Assembly (NCBI GenBank): GCA_958477465.1
Contig: CAUEFX010000018.1
Coordinates: forward strand, 1-58,361
Length of the DNA: 58,361 nucleotides
DNA from: an uncultured Bacteroides sp.
Lineage (GTDB): Bacteria > Bacteroidota > Bacteroidia > Bacteroidales > Bacteroidaceae
Direction: 5' to 3'
The first letter of the stretch is position 1. Each line of letters begins with the position of its first letter. This document shows, one piece after another, positions 7,836-16,593 of this stretch. The notes below the pieces were generated by a model, which did no database searches, was not told the origin of the DNA, and worked only from the letters and a program-made list of their open reading frames with translations. The position numbers and the translations under genes were made by a program.

Positions 7836-8510
7836 ATGATACAAATTGAAAACATCAGTAAGGTGTTCCGTACTTCCGAGGTAGAAACAGTTGCCTTGAA
7901 TCATGTGAATCTGGAGGTAGAAGAGGGAGAATTTATCGCTATCATGGGACCTTCGGGTTGCGGTAAATCTACTCTGCTGAATATTATCGGATTGCTGGAC
8001 AATCCTACCGAAGGCTCATATCGATTGATGGAGGAAGAGGTGGCCGCATTAAAAGAGAAAGAGCGTACCCGTGTACGCAAAGGAAAGTTAGGCTTTGTGT
8101 TCCAGAGTTTCAACCTGATCGATGAGCTTAACGTGTACGAGAATGTGGAGTTACCGCTGACTTATTTGGGCATCAGGGTTGCCGAACGCCGCCGTATGGT
8201 AGAGGATATGCTGAAACGCATGAACATCAGCTATCGTGCCAAGCACTTTCCGCAGCAGCTTTCCGGCGGACAGCAACAACGTGTAGCCATTGCCCGGGCG
8301 GTAGTCACCAATCCCAAACTGATTTTGGCTGATGAGCCTACCGGTAATCTTGACTCGAAGAATGGTGCCGAAGTAATGAACCTGCTGACGGAGCTCAACA
8401 AAGAGGGTACGACCATCATCATGGTGACACACTCGCAGCATGATGCTTCCTTTGCCCATCGCACGGTTCATCTCTTTGATGGCAGTGTCGTGGCAAGTGT
8501 AACAACTTAA
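7836..8510 (+). CDS. ABC transporter ATPase, MacB/LolD type
   Basis: Cytoplasmic ATP-binding subunit of a mechanotransmission-type ABC exporter, 224 aa. Walker A is GPSGCGKST (about 38-46), the Q-loop lies in VFQSFNLIDE, the signature is LSGGQQQR, Walker B is LILADEPTGNLDS and the H-loop is VTHSQH, all intact and at normal spacing for the LolD/MacB/FtsE group. It is followed 12 bp later by its permease. There is no membrane-fusion protein or TolC homologue in the unit, so this may be a signalling or lipoprotein-handling transporter rather than a full tripartite pump. Upstream sigma-54 promoter and twin palindromes suggest control by the adjacent NtrC-type system. Confidence 0.93.
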   Translation: MIQIENISKVFRTSEVETVALNHVNLEVEEGEFIAIMGPSGCGKSTLLNIIGLLDNPTEGSYRLMEEEVAALKEKERTRVRKGKLGFVFQSFNLIDELNVYENVELPLTYLGIRVAERRRMVEDMLKRMNISYRAKHFPQQLSGGQQQRVAIARAVVTNPKLILADEPTGNLDSKNGAEVMNLLTELNKEGTTIIMVTHSQHDASFAHRTVHLFDGSVVASVTT

Positions 8511-8522
8511 AATATAAAAAAT

Positions 8523-10847
8523 ATGATGAGACAAATTTATTATAGTATACGGACATTGCTGCGTGAGCGTGGTTCCAATCTCATAAGAGTGATCTCACTT
8601 TCGTTGGGGCTTACCATCGGTATTCTGCTCTTTTCGCAGATCGTTTTTGAACTGAACTATGAGAATTGTTACCCGGAGGCAGAACGGCTGGCAATGGTAC
8701 GTGCCCGGATAACGAACCTCGCCACAGGGGAGGTGATGGGCGATGACGGTACCGATTATGACTATACGGTATTTGCCCCGACGGCTGCCGCATTGGCAGA
8801 GAGCATGCCCGAAGAGATAGAGTATGCGAGTTGTGTCCTTTCGGATAGAGAATATCATATTTATTACGAAGACAGGCTGCTTTCGGATGTGGATTATATC
8901 TATGTGGACAGTTGCTTCTTTCAGGTTTTCGGCATTCCCTTGCTGAAAGGAAACCTGAAAGATCTGATTATCCCCGGAAGCGTCTTTGTTTCCGAGCGTT
9001 TTGCCCGCGAGACATTTGCCGACCAGGATCCTGTCGGTAAAATACTTTCTGCAGACAAGCAGCATGACTTTACGATTCGCGGTGTATACAGGGATGTTCC
9101 GGAAAATACGATGCTTACCCATGATTTCGTGGTGTCTGTCTACAACAATAAAGGAGGATATCAGTCGGGAAACGGTTGGAAGGGAAATGATGTGTTCTAT
9201 GCTTTTCTGCGTTTACGGCGTGAGGCGGATATGGATAAAGTGAATGGCTCTATTCAGCGTGTGATAGAAAAATACACCGAGACCACCATTGACGACTGGA
9301 AAATGGATTACAGTATCATTCCGCTTGTGAGGCATCATCTGGATTCGCCTGATGTGCAGAAACGTTTGGTCATTTATGCCTTTCTGGGCTTTGCCATCTT
9401 CTTTGTAGCCATCATGAACTACATGCTCATTTCTATCGCCACCTTGAGCCGGCGCGCAAAGAGTGTGGGGGTACATAAATGTAGCGGTGCCAGTTCAACT
9501 GACATCTTCAGTATGTTTTTGGCCGAGACGGGCGTACTTGTAATACTTTCTGTATTATTGAGTCTTCTGTTGATTTTTAATACACGGGAAGTCATTGAAG
9601 ATCTGCTTTCCGTACGCCTCTCTTCTCTTTTCACTTGGGAAATGCTGTGGGTGCCGTTGCTGACCATCTTCCTGCTTTTTGTATTGGCAGGTGGAATTCC
9701 GGGGCGTTTGTTCTCGCGTATTCCCGTCACACAGGTGTTTCGCCGTTATACAGACGGGAAGAAGGGATGGAAACGCTCGTTGCTGTTTGTGCAGTTCACC
9801 GGAGTGTCTTTTGTGCTTGGGCTGCTGCTGGTCACACTGTTGCAGTACGGGCATCTGATGAACCGTGATATGGGAATCGATGTAACCGGATTGACCGAGG
9901 CGGAGAGCTGGCTTCCGAGAGAGAGGGTAGAGCACATAAAAGACGAGTTGAGACGCCGGCCGATGGTGGAAGGGGTCACTGTGGCTACTCATAGTATACT
10001 TGGACAGTACTGGACACGGGGGCTGATGAGCAATGACGGTAAACGCCTTGCCACACTCAATTTCAACTACTGCCACTACAACTATCCCGAAGTAATGGGC
10101 ATCAGGATTATAGAGGGGGCTTCGATGAAGAAAAAAGGAGATCTGCTGGTCAATGAAGAGCTTGTACGCCTGATGAGATGGACAGACGGTGCTGTGGGAA
10201 AAAGGATAAACTATGTGGAAGGAACGATAGCCGGTGTATTCCGTGATATCCGCAACGAGAGTTTTTATGCGGCCCAGTCACCTATAGTCCTGATAGGTAC
10301 CGAAGAACAGGCCAACCATACATTTAATGTCCGCCTGAAAGAGCCGTTTGATGAGAACTTAAAGCGCTTGAACGAATATATGGAGAAAACGTTTCCCGAT
10401 GTATCCTTGCATTTCATGTCGGTAGATCACATGATAAAAGCCGTATACAAAGATGTGTACCGTTTCCGTAACTCCGTCTGGATCACTTCCTGCTTCATCT
10501 TGGTCATCGTGATTATGGGATTGATAGGTTATGTGAACGATGAGACCCAGCGCAGAAGCAAGGAGATAGCCATTCGTAAAGTCAATGGAGCGGAGGCCTT
10601 TCATGTGTTGCGCTTGCTCACGCGCGACATCTTATATGTTTCTGTTTTCTCCATTCTGATAGGTACGTCTGTCTCTTACTTCTCCGGACGGGCCTGGCTC
10701 GACCAGTTTGCCGAACAGATAGAATTGAACCCGCTGCTCTTTATAGGCACAGCTTTGTCTGTTCAATCCTTGATTATCGTTTGTGTGATACTCAGAGCCT
10801 GGCGCATCGCCAACGAGAATCCGGTGAACAGTATAAAGAGTGAATGA
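8523..10847 (+). CDS. ABC transporter permease, FtsX/MacB-like, double FtsX domain
   Basis: 774 aa inner-membrane permease. An N-terminal membrane helix (about 19-42, VISLSLGLTIGILLFSQIVF) is followed by a large MacB-PCD-like periplasmic domain (about 45-280). Then come three helices of the first FtsX domain (about 285-405), a further helix near residue 425, a second periplasmic domain (about 445-650) and the terminal FtsX helices (about 660-765). The cytoplasmic coupling motif RRSKEIAIRKVNGAEAFHVL is typical of FtsX permeases. The duplicated layout, about 780 aa, is common in Bacteroidota. Paired with the ATPase just upstream; the two probably form a homodimeric transporter whose substrate cannot be read from the sequence. 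Confidence 0.9.
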   Translation: MMRQIYYSIRTLLRERGSNLIRVISLSLGLTIGILLFSQIVFELNYENCYPEAERLAMVRARITNLATGEVMGDDGTDYDYTVFAPTAAALAESMPEEIEYASCVLSDREYHIYYEDRLLSDVDYIYVDSCFFQVFGIPLLKGNLKDLIIPGSVFVSERFARETFADQDPVGKILSADKQHDFTIRGVYRDVPENTMLTHDFVVSVYNNKGGYQSGNGWKGNDVFYAFLRLRREADMDKVNGSIQRVIEKYTETTIDDWKMDYSIIPLVRHHLDSPDVQKRLVIYAFLGFAIFFVAIMNYMLISIATLSRRAKSVGVHKCSGASSTDIFSMFLAETGVLVILSVLLSLLLIFNTREVIEDLLSVRLSSLFTWEMLWVPLLTIFLLFVLAGGIPGRLFSRIPVTQVFRRYTDGKKGWKRSLLFVQFTGVSFVLGLLLVTLLQYGHLMNRDMGIDVTGLTEAESWLPRERVEHIKDELRRRPMVEGVTVATHSILGQYWTRGLMSNDGKRLATLNFNYCHYNYPEVMGIRIIEGASMKKKGDLLVNEELVRLMRWTDGAVGKRINYVEGTIAGVFRDIRNESFYAAQSPIVLIGTEEQANHTFNVRLKEPFDENLKRLNEYMEKTFPDVSLHFMSVDHMIKAVYKDVYRFRNSVWITSCFILVIVIMGLIGYVNDETQRRSKEIAIRKVNGAEAFHVLRLLTRDILYVSVFSILIGTSVSYFSGRAWLDQFAEQIELNPLLFIGTALSVQSLIIVCVILRAWRIANENPVNSIKSE

Positions 10848-10928
10848 TTAGTACATAAAGAGTGAGTAATCAGTGATAGTGATTAGCGGGTGATGAACTG
10901 TGATTTTTTAAACCTTTTCTTCTTTTTG

Positions 10929-10960
10929 TTTGTTATTCTTCATATAACATTGTATTTTAG
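10929..10960 (+). promoter_or_regulatory. Promoter of the DUF4492-cydAB operon
   Basis: TTTG at 10929-10932, 20-bp spacer, TATTTTAG at 10953-10960 (one mismatch to TAnnTTTG), 33 bp before the DUF4492 ATG. Confidence 0.5.
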
Positions 10961-10992
10961 CGACAGTTACCGAATCCCGTACGCCTTGATAT

Positions 10993-11220
10993 ATGAAAAA
11001 TACACTTAAGAACATCCGCGACTTCTATCTTGAGGGCTTTCGCAGTATGACACTCGGTCGTACGCTGTGGCTTATTATTATAGTGAAACTGTTTGTAATG
11101 TTCTTCATTCTCAAGATTTTCTTCTTTTCAGATTATTTGGGGCATCTTTCTTCCGATAAGGAAAAGAGCGAATATGTAGGAACCGAACTTATCCGGCGGG
11201 CTATTCCTCCTTCGGATTGA
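10993..11220 (+). CDS. DUF4492 small membrane protein linked to cytochrome bd
   Basis: 75 aa with one hydrophobic helix (about 24-46, RTLWLIIIVKLFVMFFILKIFFF) and an amphipathic N-terminal helix. The length, single helix and position immediately upstream of cydA match the DUF4492 family, which is found beside cydAB in Bacteroidota and related anaerobes. By analogy with the small CydX/CydH subunits of other bd oxidases it may be an assembly or structural subunit; that function is inference. It is separated by 59 bp from cydA and is likely in the same transcript. Confidence 0.8.
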   Translation: MKNTLKNIRDFYLEGFRSMTLGRTLWLIIIVKLFVMFFILKIFFFSDYLGHLSSDKEKSEYVGTELIRRAIPPSD

Positions 11221-11279
11221 CGGTTGTAGCATTCTCATACCCTTTTAAATTGATTATCAATAACTAACTGCAAAATAAT

Positions 11280-12845
11280 ATGATTGAAAACATTGACATT
11301 TCATTGATCGATTGGTCGAGAGCCCAATTTGCAATGACCGCTATGTACCATTGGATTTTTGTTCCACTCACTCTCGGATTGGCGGTAGTGATGGGAGTCA
11401 TGGAAACACTGTATTACAAGACGGGGCAGGAATTCTGGAAGCATACCGCCAAGTTCTGGATGAGACTTTTCGGCATTAACTTTGCCGTGGGAGTGGCCAC
11501 CGGATTGATACTCGAATTTGAATTCGGAACCAACTGGAGTAATTATTCCTGGTTCGTGGGTGATATTTTCGGCGCCCCGCTTGCCATCGAGGGCATTCTT
11601 GCCTTCTTTATGGAAGCCACGTTTGTTGCCGTGATGTTCTTCGGATGGGAGAAGGTGAGCAAGCGTTTTCATCTGGCCGCCACGTGGTTTACGGGGCTTG
11701 GAGCTACGATTTCTGCCTGGTGGATTCTTGTTGCCAATGCCTGGATGCAACATCCGGTAGGCATGGAGTTCAATCCCGACAGTGTCCGCAACGAGATGGT
11801 GGATTTTCTGGCGGTGGCTCTTTCTCCGGTGGCGGTCAATAAGTTTTTTCATACGGTATTGAGCGGCTGGGTATTGGGCGCTGTTTTCGTGGTAGGTGTC
11901 AGTTGTTGGTTTCTTTTAAAGAAGCGCGACACGAAATTTGCCATGTCGAGCATTAAGATCGGGGCAACCTTGGGATTGGTTGCTTCTTTACTCTCTTTGT
12001 GGACAGGAGACGGGTCCGGCTATCTGATTGCACAGACACAACCGATGAAACTGGCAGCAGTGGAAGGTTATTACGAAGGACAAGAAGGGGCAGGACTGGT
12101 AGCTGTCGGTATACTGAATCCCGAGAAGAAATCCTATGATGATGGAGCGGAGCCTTTTCTTTTCCGCATCGAAATCCCCAAGATGCTTTCACTATTGGCT
12201 GAGCGTGAGATGAATGCCTTTGTGCCCGGTATCAACAATATCATAGAGGGAGGTTATGTGCAGAAAGACGGTACGATAGCTCTTTCCGCTGCTGAAAAGA
12301 TGGAACGGGGGCGGACTGCCATTGCCGCACTGGACGCTTATAAAGCTGCCAAATCCGTGGGCTATGAGGCCGATGCGAAGATTGCCTATTCCGTATTGAT
12401 GGAAAATGTGCCGTATTTCGGTTATGGATACATCAAGGATGTGCACGAACTGATCCCCAATGTTCCTCTCAACTTTTATGCTTTCCGTGTGATGGTGATG
12501 TTGGGAGGGTATTTCATCCTGTTTTTCATATTCGTTCTTTTCTTTGCATACAAGAAGGATTTGTCTAAAATGCGTTGGATGCAGTATGTTGCCCTTTGGA
12601 CGATTCCGTTGGGGTATATTGCCGGACAGGCCGGTTGGATTGTAGCCGAATGCGGACGTCAGCCCTGGAGTATTCGTGATATGCTGCCCGTTTCGGTTGC
12701 AATCTCCAAATTAGATGTGGGCTCCGTGCAAGCCACTTTCTTTATCTTTGTGGTACTTTTTACCGTCATGCTGATTGCCGGGATAAGGATTATGCTCCGT
12801 GAGATAAAGAAAGGACCGCAGACTTCTGATTCCGTTAATTTCTAA
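11280..12845 (+). CDS. cydA: Cytochrome bd ubiquinol (menaquinol) oxidase subunit I
   Basis: 521 aa inner-membrane quinol oxidase subunit carrying hemes b558, b595 and d; reduces O2 at very low concentration and protects anaerobes from oxygen, NO and peroxide. His24 in AMYHWIFVPLTLG corresponds to the first heme ligand of the family; EFEFGTNWSNYSWFVGDIFG is the conserved helix II-III region and GRQPW (459-463) follows the quinol-binding Q-loop. The Q-loop starts at QTQPMKLAAVEGYYEG and spans roughly residues 250-400, longer than in the E. coli protein because of an inserted hydrophilic stretch. Followed by cydB after 25 bp. In Bacteroides the electron donor is menaquinol. Confidence 0.96.
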   Translation: MIENIDISLIDWSRAQFAMTAMYHWIFVPLTLGLAVVMGVMETLYYKTGQEFWKHTAKFWMRLFGINFAVGVATGLILEFEFGTNWSNYSWFVGDIFGAPLAIEGILAFFMEATFVAVMFFGWEKVSKRFHLAATWFTGLGATISAWWILVANAWMQHPVGMEFNPDSVRNEMVDFLAVALSPVAVNKFFHTVLSGWVLGAVFVVGVSCWFLLKKRDTKFAMSSIKIGATLGLVASLLSLWTGDGSGYLIAQTQPMKLAAVEGYYEGQEGAGLVAVGILNPEKKSYDDGAEPFLFRIEIPKMLSLLAEREMNAFVPGINNIIEGGYVQKDGTIALSAAEKMERGRTAIAALDAYKAAKSVGYEADAKIAYSVLMENVPYFGYGYIKDVHELIPNVPLNFYAFRVMVMLGGYFILFFIFVLFFAYKKDLSKMRWMQYVALWTIPLGYIAGQAGWIVAECGRQPWSIRDMLPVSVAISKLDVGSVQATFFIFVVLFTVMLIAGIRIMLREIKKGPQTSDSVNF

Positions 12846-12870
12846 ATGCAAAATTCTAACTGCTAAAAAG

Positions 12871-13998
12871 ATGAGTACATATATATTTCTTCAGCATTAT
12901 TGGTGGCTGATTGTTTCTTTGTTGGGAGCCATACTCGTATTCCTGCTGTTTGTGCAGGGAGGTAATTCATTGCTTTTCTGTCTGGGGAAGACAGAGGCAC
13001 ACCGTAAGATGATGGTAAACTCCACCGGCCGTAAGTGGGAGTTTACGTTTACTACCTTAGTGACCTTCGGTGGCGCTTTTTTTGCTTCGTTTCCTTTGTT
13101 TTACAGTACGAGCTTCGGTGGCGCGTATTGGCTTTGGATGATTATCCTGTTCAGTTTTGTATTGCAGGCGGTCAGTTATGAGTTTCAGAGCAAGGCCGGC
13201 AACCTGTTGGGAAAGAAGACATATCAGGTGTTTCTGGTAATCAATGGGGTAGTAGGGCCGTTGCTGTTGGGCGGCGCTGTGGCTACCTTCTTTACCGGTT
13301 CCGACTTCTATGTCAACAAGGCAAACATGGGAAATGCAATCATGCCCGTCATCAGTCAGTGGGGCAATGGCTGGCACGGTCTGGACGCCTTGATTCATCC
13401 GTGGAACGTTGTTCTTGGACTGGCCGTATTTTTCCTGGCACGTATTTTGGGCGCACTTTACTTTATTAATAATATTGCCGATGAGGAACTGGTGGCCAAA
13501 TGCCGTCGTTCCATCTATGGAAATACAGCGTTTTTTCTTGTCTTCTTCCTGTCGTTCATTATCCGTACGTTGCTTGCCGATGGCTATGCGGTGAATCCGG
13601 ACACGAAAGAGGTGTATATGGAACCATATAAATATCTGACAAACTTTCTGGAAATGCCTGTCGTGCTGGGGATTTTTCTGTTGGGAGTCGTGCTGGTGCT
13701 GTTCGGTATCCTGCGTACGCTTTTGAAAAAGGGATTTGATAAGGGAATCTGGTTTACCGGCATCGGTACGGTTCTCACCGTGTTTGCCTTGCTGCTTACG
13801 GCCGGATACAATAACACTGCCTACTATCCCTCGTTTACCGATATTCAGAGTTCGCTGACATTGGCAAACAGTTGTTCCAGCCAGTTCACTCTTAAGACAA
13901 TGGCGTATGTATCTATTCTCGTTCCTTTTGTCATTGCCTATATATTTTATGCATGGCGTTGCATCGATAAGAAGAAAATCGACGCCAATGAGATGTGA
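12871..13998 (+). CDS. cydB: Cytochrome bd oxidase subunit II
   Basis: 375 aa inner-membrane subunit, eight or nine hydrophobic helices; it stabilises the heme-bearing CydA and forms the heterodimer. The N-terminal helix (HYWWLIVSLLGAILVFLLFV) and the NSLLFCLGKTEAHRKMMVNS segment are recognisable family features. The third gene of the DUF4492-cydA-cydB operon, which ends at a strong terminator (14053-14115). No cydDC exporter genes lie nearby, as is usual in this genus. Confidence 0.95.
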   Translation: MSTYIFLQHYWWLIVSLLGAILVFLLFVQGGNSLLFCLGKTEAHRKMMVNSTGRKWEFTFTTLVTFGGAFFASFPLFYSTSFGGAYWLWMIILFSFVLQAVSYEFQSKAGNLLGKKTYQVFLVINGVVGPLLLGGAVATFFTGSDFYVNKANMGNAIMPVISQWGNGWHGLDALIHPWNVVLGLAVFFLARILGALYFINNIADEELVAKCRRSIYGNTAFFLVFFLSFIIRTLLADGYAVNPDTKEVYMEPYKYLTNFLEMPVVLGIFLLGVVLVLFGILRTLLKKGFDKGIWFTGIGTVLTVFALLLTAGYNNTAYYPSFTDIQSSLTLANSCSSQFTLKTMAYVSILVPFVIAYIFYAWRCIDKKKIDANEM

Positions 13999-14052
13999 TG
14001 CAGCACTTATCTGCCTTATTTGAATAAGAATTTACCCCTTTCACCCCCTTCA

Positions 14053-14115
14053 CCCCCTTCACCTTTTTGTTCTGTCGGTTTATTTATCGGCAGTAGAAGG
14101 TGAAGGGGGCTTTTT
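14053..14115 (+). terminator. Rho-independent terminator after cydB
   Basis: Perfect 13-bp stem CCCCCTTCACCTT / AAGGTGAAGGGGG (14053-14065, 14097-14109), 31-nt loop, followed by C and five T. Two extra CACCCCCTT copies precede the stem. Confidence 0.9.
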
Positions 14116-14179
14116 GTCATATACCCCAAAGCATACCGGATAATGGCTGTTTTCAGAACAATTTCAGATTAGGGGAAAA

Positions 14180-14289
14180 GATGTTATATGTTTTTCTGAA
14201 AGACGCTACATCTTTTTTTAAAAGATGCTAAGTCTTTTTTTGAAAGATGTTATATGTTTTTTTGAAGGATGCTATATGTTTTTCGCCTC
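14180..14289. repeat. 22-bp tandem repeat, five copies
   Basis: Five adjacent units of exactly 22 bp start at 14180, 14202, 14224, 14246 and 14268; consensus GATGCTATATGTTTTTTTGAAA. Each begins with GATG/GACG and carries a T5-T7 tract; single units such as AAAGA-n7-TCTTT have dyad symmetry. The array is non-coding, between the cydB terminator and the toxin-antitoxin promoter. The 13999-14476 interval holds nothing else recognisable. Confidence 0.85.
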
Positions 14290-14429
14290 CTCCTTGCAGG
14301 CTCGAAAACAATGTGACTTTCTGCTGTAAATATCATCTTGGCTGCTTCAGTAGTTTCAGTTTATACATAATTATTTGTTGTCAAAATGTTAAAGATTAGC
14401 TATAAAATACATTTAAGCACTTGTTGTTT

Positions 14430-14459
14430 CTTGTTTATGAAACACAATGCCTATCTTTG
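14430..14459 (+). promoter_or_regulatory. Toxin-antitoxin promoter with internal operator-like palindrome
   Basis: CTTG (14430-14433), 18-bp spacer, TATCTTTG (14452-14459). Between the boxes lies the palindrome TGTTT-ATG-AAACA (14432-14444), a plausible operator for the XRE antitoxin. The toxin ATG follows only about 10 nt after the inferred start site. Confidence 0.6.
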
Positions 14460-14476
14460 TACTAAAATGAAAATGT

Positions 14477-14815
14477 ATGGCACAAAATATCTTCCGACTT
14501 GTCTTGACTGACGAGGCACGGAACTTTGTTGAGAGTTTACCCGAAGCGGTATCTTACAAGATATACTACAACATCAAGCGTGTTGTAAGTGGAGAACGCA
14601 ACAAAGAACTTTTCAAGAAGTTGGAAAACTCGGAAATATGGGAGTTCCGTACATTGTACAGCAAAACAACTTATCGCTTGTTTGCCTTTTGGGACAAGGA
14701 CAAAGAAACATTGGTGATTGCCACTCACGGAATCATCAAGAAAACTCAAAAGACACCAAGCAAGGAAATAGCGAAAGCAGAAGCAATAAGAAAAGAATAT
14801 TTCAAAAACAAATAA
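14477..14815 (+). CDS. HigB/RelE-like toxin (Gp49/DUF891 type)
   Basis: 112 aa, probable ribosome-dependent mRNA interferase of the RelE/HigB superfamily. Features: N-terminal helix pair (DEARNFVESLPEAVSYKIYYNIKRV), the central segment IWEFRTLYSKTTYRLFAFWD with the Arg/Tyr residues usual for this fold, and the family-typical TLVIATHGIIKKTQKTPSKEI ending, in which Gp49-like toxins carry GFxKKxxKTP. It is followed 2 bp later by an XRE-type gene, the toxin-first order of HigBA modules. The order, sizes and autoregulatory operator support a type II toxin-antitoxin pair; toxicity is inferred. Confidence 0.88.
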   Translation: MAQNIFRLVLTDEARNFVESLPEAVSYKIYYNIKRVVSGERNKELFKKLENSEIWEFRTLYSKTTYRLFAFWDKDKETLVIATHGIIKKTQKTPSKEIAKAEAIRKEYFKNK

Positions 14816-14817
14816 TT

Positions 14818-15147
14818 ATGGCACAGATGAATCTTACCCCATTGGACGATGTGCTCGACAAGCACTTTGGTAAAGTTGGAACTCCGAAACGTGATGCTTT
14901 TGAGAGTGATGTAGACGAAGCGTTGCATGCTTACCGTTTGGGAGAAGCCATCAAGAGAGCTCGTATAGAACAGAACTTGACCCAGGAACAGTTGGGTGAA
15001 CGCATAGGTGTGAAAAGAGCGCAAATTTCTCGATTGGAAAGAGGGTATAGCATAACAATTCCAACTATGCGAAGAGTGTTCAAGGCTCTTGGTGTAACTA
15101 CTGCAACAATAGATTTGGGTATTGCCGGGAAAGTGCCTTTGTGGTAA
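14818..15147 (+). CDS. HigA-like XRE antitoxin
   Basis: 109 aa, cytoplasmic antitoxin and autorepressor. The ATG at 14818 (2 bp after the toxin stop) is chosen over an in-frame ATG at 14638 that lies within the toxin gene. Residues 1-40 are an acidic linker likely to wrap the toxin; the HTH_3 domain covers about 40-95 (RIEQNLTQEQLGERIGVKRA, ISRLERGYS). The C-terminal tail ends GIAGKVPLW. Translationally coupled to the toxin gene. Confidence 0.88.
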   Translation: MAQMNLTPLDDVLDKHFGKVGTPKRDAFESDVDEALHAYRLGEAIKRARIEQNLTQEQLGERIGVKRAQISRLERGYSITIPTMRRVFKALGVTTATIDLGIAGKVPLW

Positions 15148-15207
15148 GCAAAAACAAACAAAAAACGCCCATATACGGCGGTAATTTTATCGGGTAAATA
15201 AAAAGCG

Positions 15208-15254
15208 AAGTCCCACCGTGTACGCCTCTCAACGATGCGTACACAGTGGGACTT
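15208..15254. terminator. Long hairpin after the toxin-antitoxin operon
   Basis: 18-bp arms AAGTCCCACcGTGTACGC (15208-15225) and GCGTACACaGTGGGACTT (15237-15254) with one mismatch and an 11-nt loop. A-rich on the left flank, so it looks like a terminator in both readings; a second tiny palindrome TTGTTGCAACAA follows. Confidence 0.7.
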
Positions 15255-15391
15255 GTTGTTGCAACAAATACGGCTTTTATTCAGAGTCTCCAATTGTTTT
15301 CTCGGAAATCTGCACCTCAAGCAATGTTTCTGAGAAAAAAGTTATTATTTTGCTTAGTTTTTTATTGGTCTTGACTGTATATAGGTAGTGT

Positions 15392-15877
15392 ATGAAACAG
15401 GAAAAGGACATAGAACGGCTATTCAAAAGCCATTATGAGAAGATGTATAATCTGGCCAGATGCATCCTCTCCGATGACGATGAAAGTAAGGATGTGGTGA
15501 GCGAAGTGTTCACGAAGATTCTTATAGATGATGTAGTCCTGATGCCTGAGAGCGAGGAAAGATATCTGATGCGGAGCGTCCGCAACCGTTGTCTCAACTT
15601 GATAGACTGTAAGAGTGTCAAGGAGAGGGTGACAAAGTTGCTGCTCGATGATGCCGATGTCATTCTGTCGGAAGACACCGATGAACGGCTGGATCAGCTG
15701 ATGCTTCTCATCGAAAATCTCGAACCGCCTATCCGAAAGCAAATCTTCCGCTTGCGCTATCTGCAGGAAATGTCTTATCAGGAGGTAGCCGATGAAGTAG
15801 GAGTGAGCAAGGTGACGGTGTTCAACCATCTCTCGCAGGCTTTGGACTGGATCAGGAAACAATTCAGTAAAGGTTAG
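15392..15877 (+). CDS. ECF-type RNA polymerase sigma factor
   Basis: 161 aa. Sigma-70 region 2 occupies about 8-75 (FKSHYEKMYNLARCILSDDD, then the -10 recognition helix around YLMRSVRNRCLNLID) and region 4 about 105-158 (LRYLQEMSYQEVADEVGVSK with helix-turn-helix). It has no region 3, as expected of an ECF factor. It heads a sigma / anti-sigma / outer-membrane receptor set, the usual cell-surface signalling arrangement of Bacteroidota; the sigma factor likely transcribes the receptor gene when the receptor-anti-sigma pathway is triggered. Confidence 0.92.
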   Translation: MKQEKDIERLFKSHYEKMYNLARCILSDDDESKDVVSEVFTKILIDDVVLMPESEERYLMRSVRNRCLNLIDCKSVKERVTKLLLDDADVILSEDTDERLDQLMLLIENLEPPIRKQIFRLRYLQEMSYQEVADEVGVSKVTVFNHLSQALDWIRKQFSKG

Positions 15878-15924
15878 AATGAGTTTCTAACACAGTAAGT
15901 ACATTCTTTTTAATAAGCAAGACA

Positions 15925-16590
15925 ATGACAAACAAGAGTAAAGAAGAAAAGCGGATGATCTTACTTGATATGCAGGAACATCCCGATTGCTATACCGATG
16001 AGCAGATAGAGAGTCTGCTCGCCGATGCAGAAATGAAGGATCTCTTTCATGACATGGCCCTGGTGAAAATGGCATTGAAGAAAGCGAATCCAAAGAAAGT
16101 AAATGTCGATGAGGCATGGAACGAATTTGCCTCAAAGCAGGGACCGGTATCCGATGGTGCCTCCCATTCATCAGGTAACCGTTTCAAGATTGCCGCCTCT
16201 GTCATAGGGGTGATTTTCCTTTCGGGCATCACCTTTGCCGCTATTCACTCGGGCATTTTCAGTCCTTCATCTTCAGAGGACACCAATCAGGTGAAGGCGG
16301 AGCAGGTGGTACCGACTCCAAAAAACGTCAGGCATGCGAATGTTGCAGAAAAAACGGATAGCCTCGATCTTAAGCCTGTGGTCTTCGACAATGCAGAGTT
16401 AGGCGATGTCGTATCGCAATTGGCAGCATTCTATCAGGTAAAGGTGGAGTTTGAAAAAACGGAGTCCCGGCATATCCGTATCTTCTTCAATTGGGATAAG
16501 GCGAAGACTTTGAACCAGAATCTCGAAATCTTGAATGCTTTCGACCGTATACAGATTACGGAGGCAGATGGAATCCTGAAAGTGGAATAG
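15925..16590 (+). CDS. Membrane anti-sigma factor with DUF4974/STN-like C-terminus (FecR-like)
   Basis: 221 aa. An acidic/basic cytoplasmic N-terminus (about 1-90) should bind the sigma factor encoded just upstream. One transmembrane helix (about 92-112, KIAASVIGVIFLSGITFAAI) is followed by a periplasmic region with a Pro/Ser linker and a C-terminal DUF4974 domain (about 153-221, FDNAELGDVVSQLAAFYQVK and ITEADGILKVE). This DUF4974 half resembles the STN domain at the start of the next protein, so the two may contact each other in the periplasm. It is shorter than classic FecR proteins because a full FecR domain is lacking. Only 3 bp separate it from the receptor gene. Confidence 0.85.
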   Translation: MTNKSKEEKRMILLDMQEHPDCYTDEQIESLLADAEMKDLFHDMALVKMALKKANPKKVNVDEAWNEFASKQGPVSDGASHSSGNRFKIAASVIGVIFLSGITFAAIHSGIFSPSSSEDTNQVKAEQVVPTPKNVRHANVAEKTDSLDLKPVVFDNAELGDVVSQLAAFYQVKVEFEKTESRHIRIFFNWDKAKTLNQNLEILNAFDRIQITEADGILKVE

Positions 16591-16593
16591 GCC

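Noticed and set aside
14180..14289. CRISPR-like array
   Set aside because: Units are contiguous with no spacers and only five diverged copies; no cas genes nearby.
14638..14817. Longer antitoxin starting within the toxin gene
   Set aside because: The extension is the toxin read out of frame; ATG 14818 directly follows the toxin stop.
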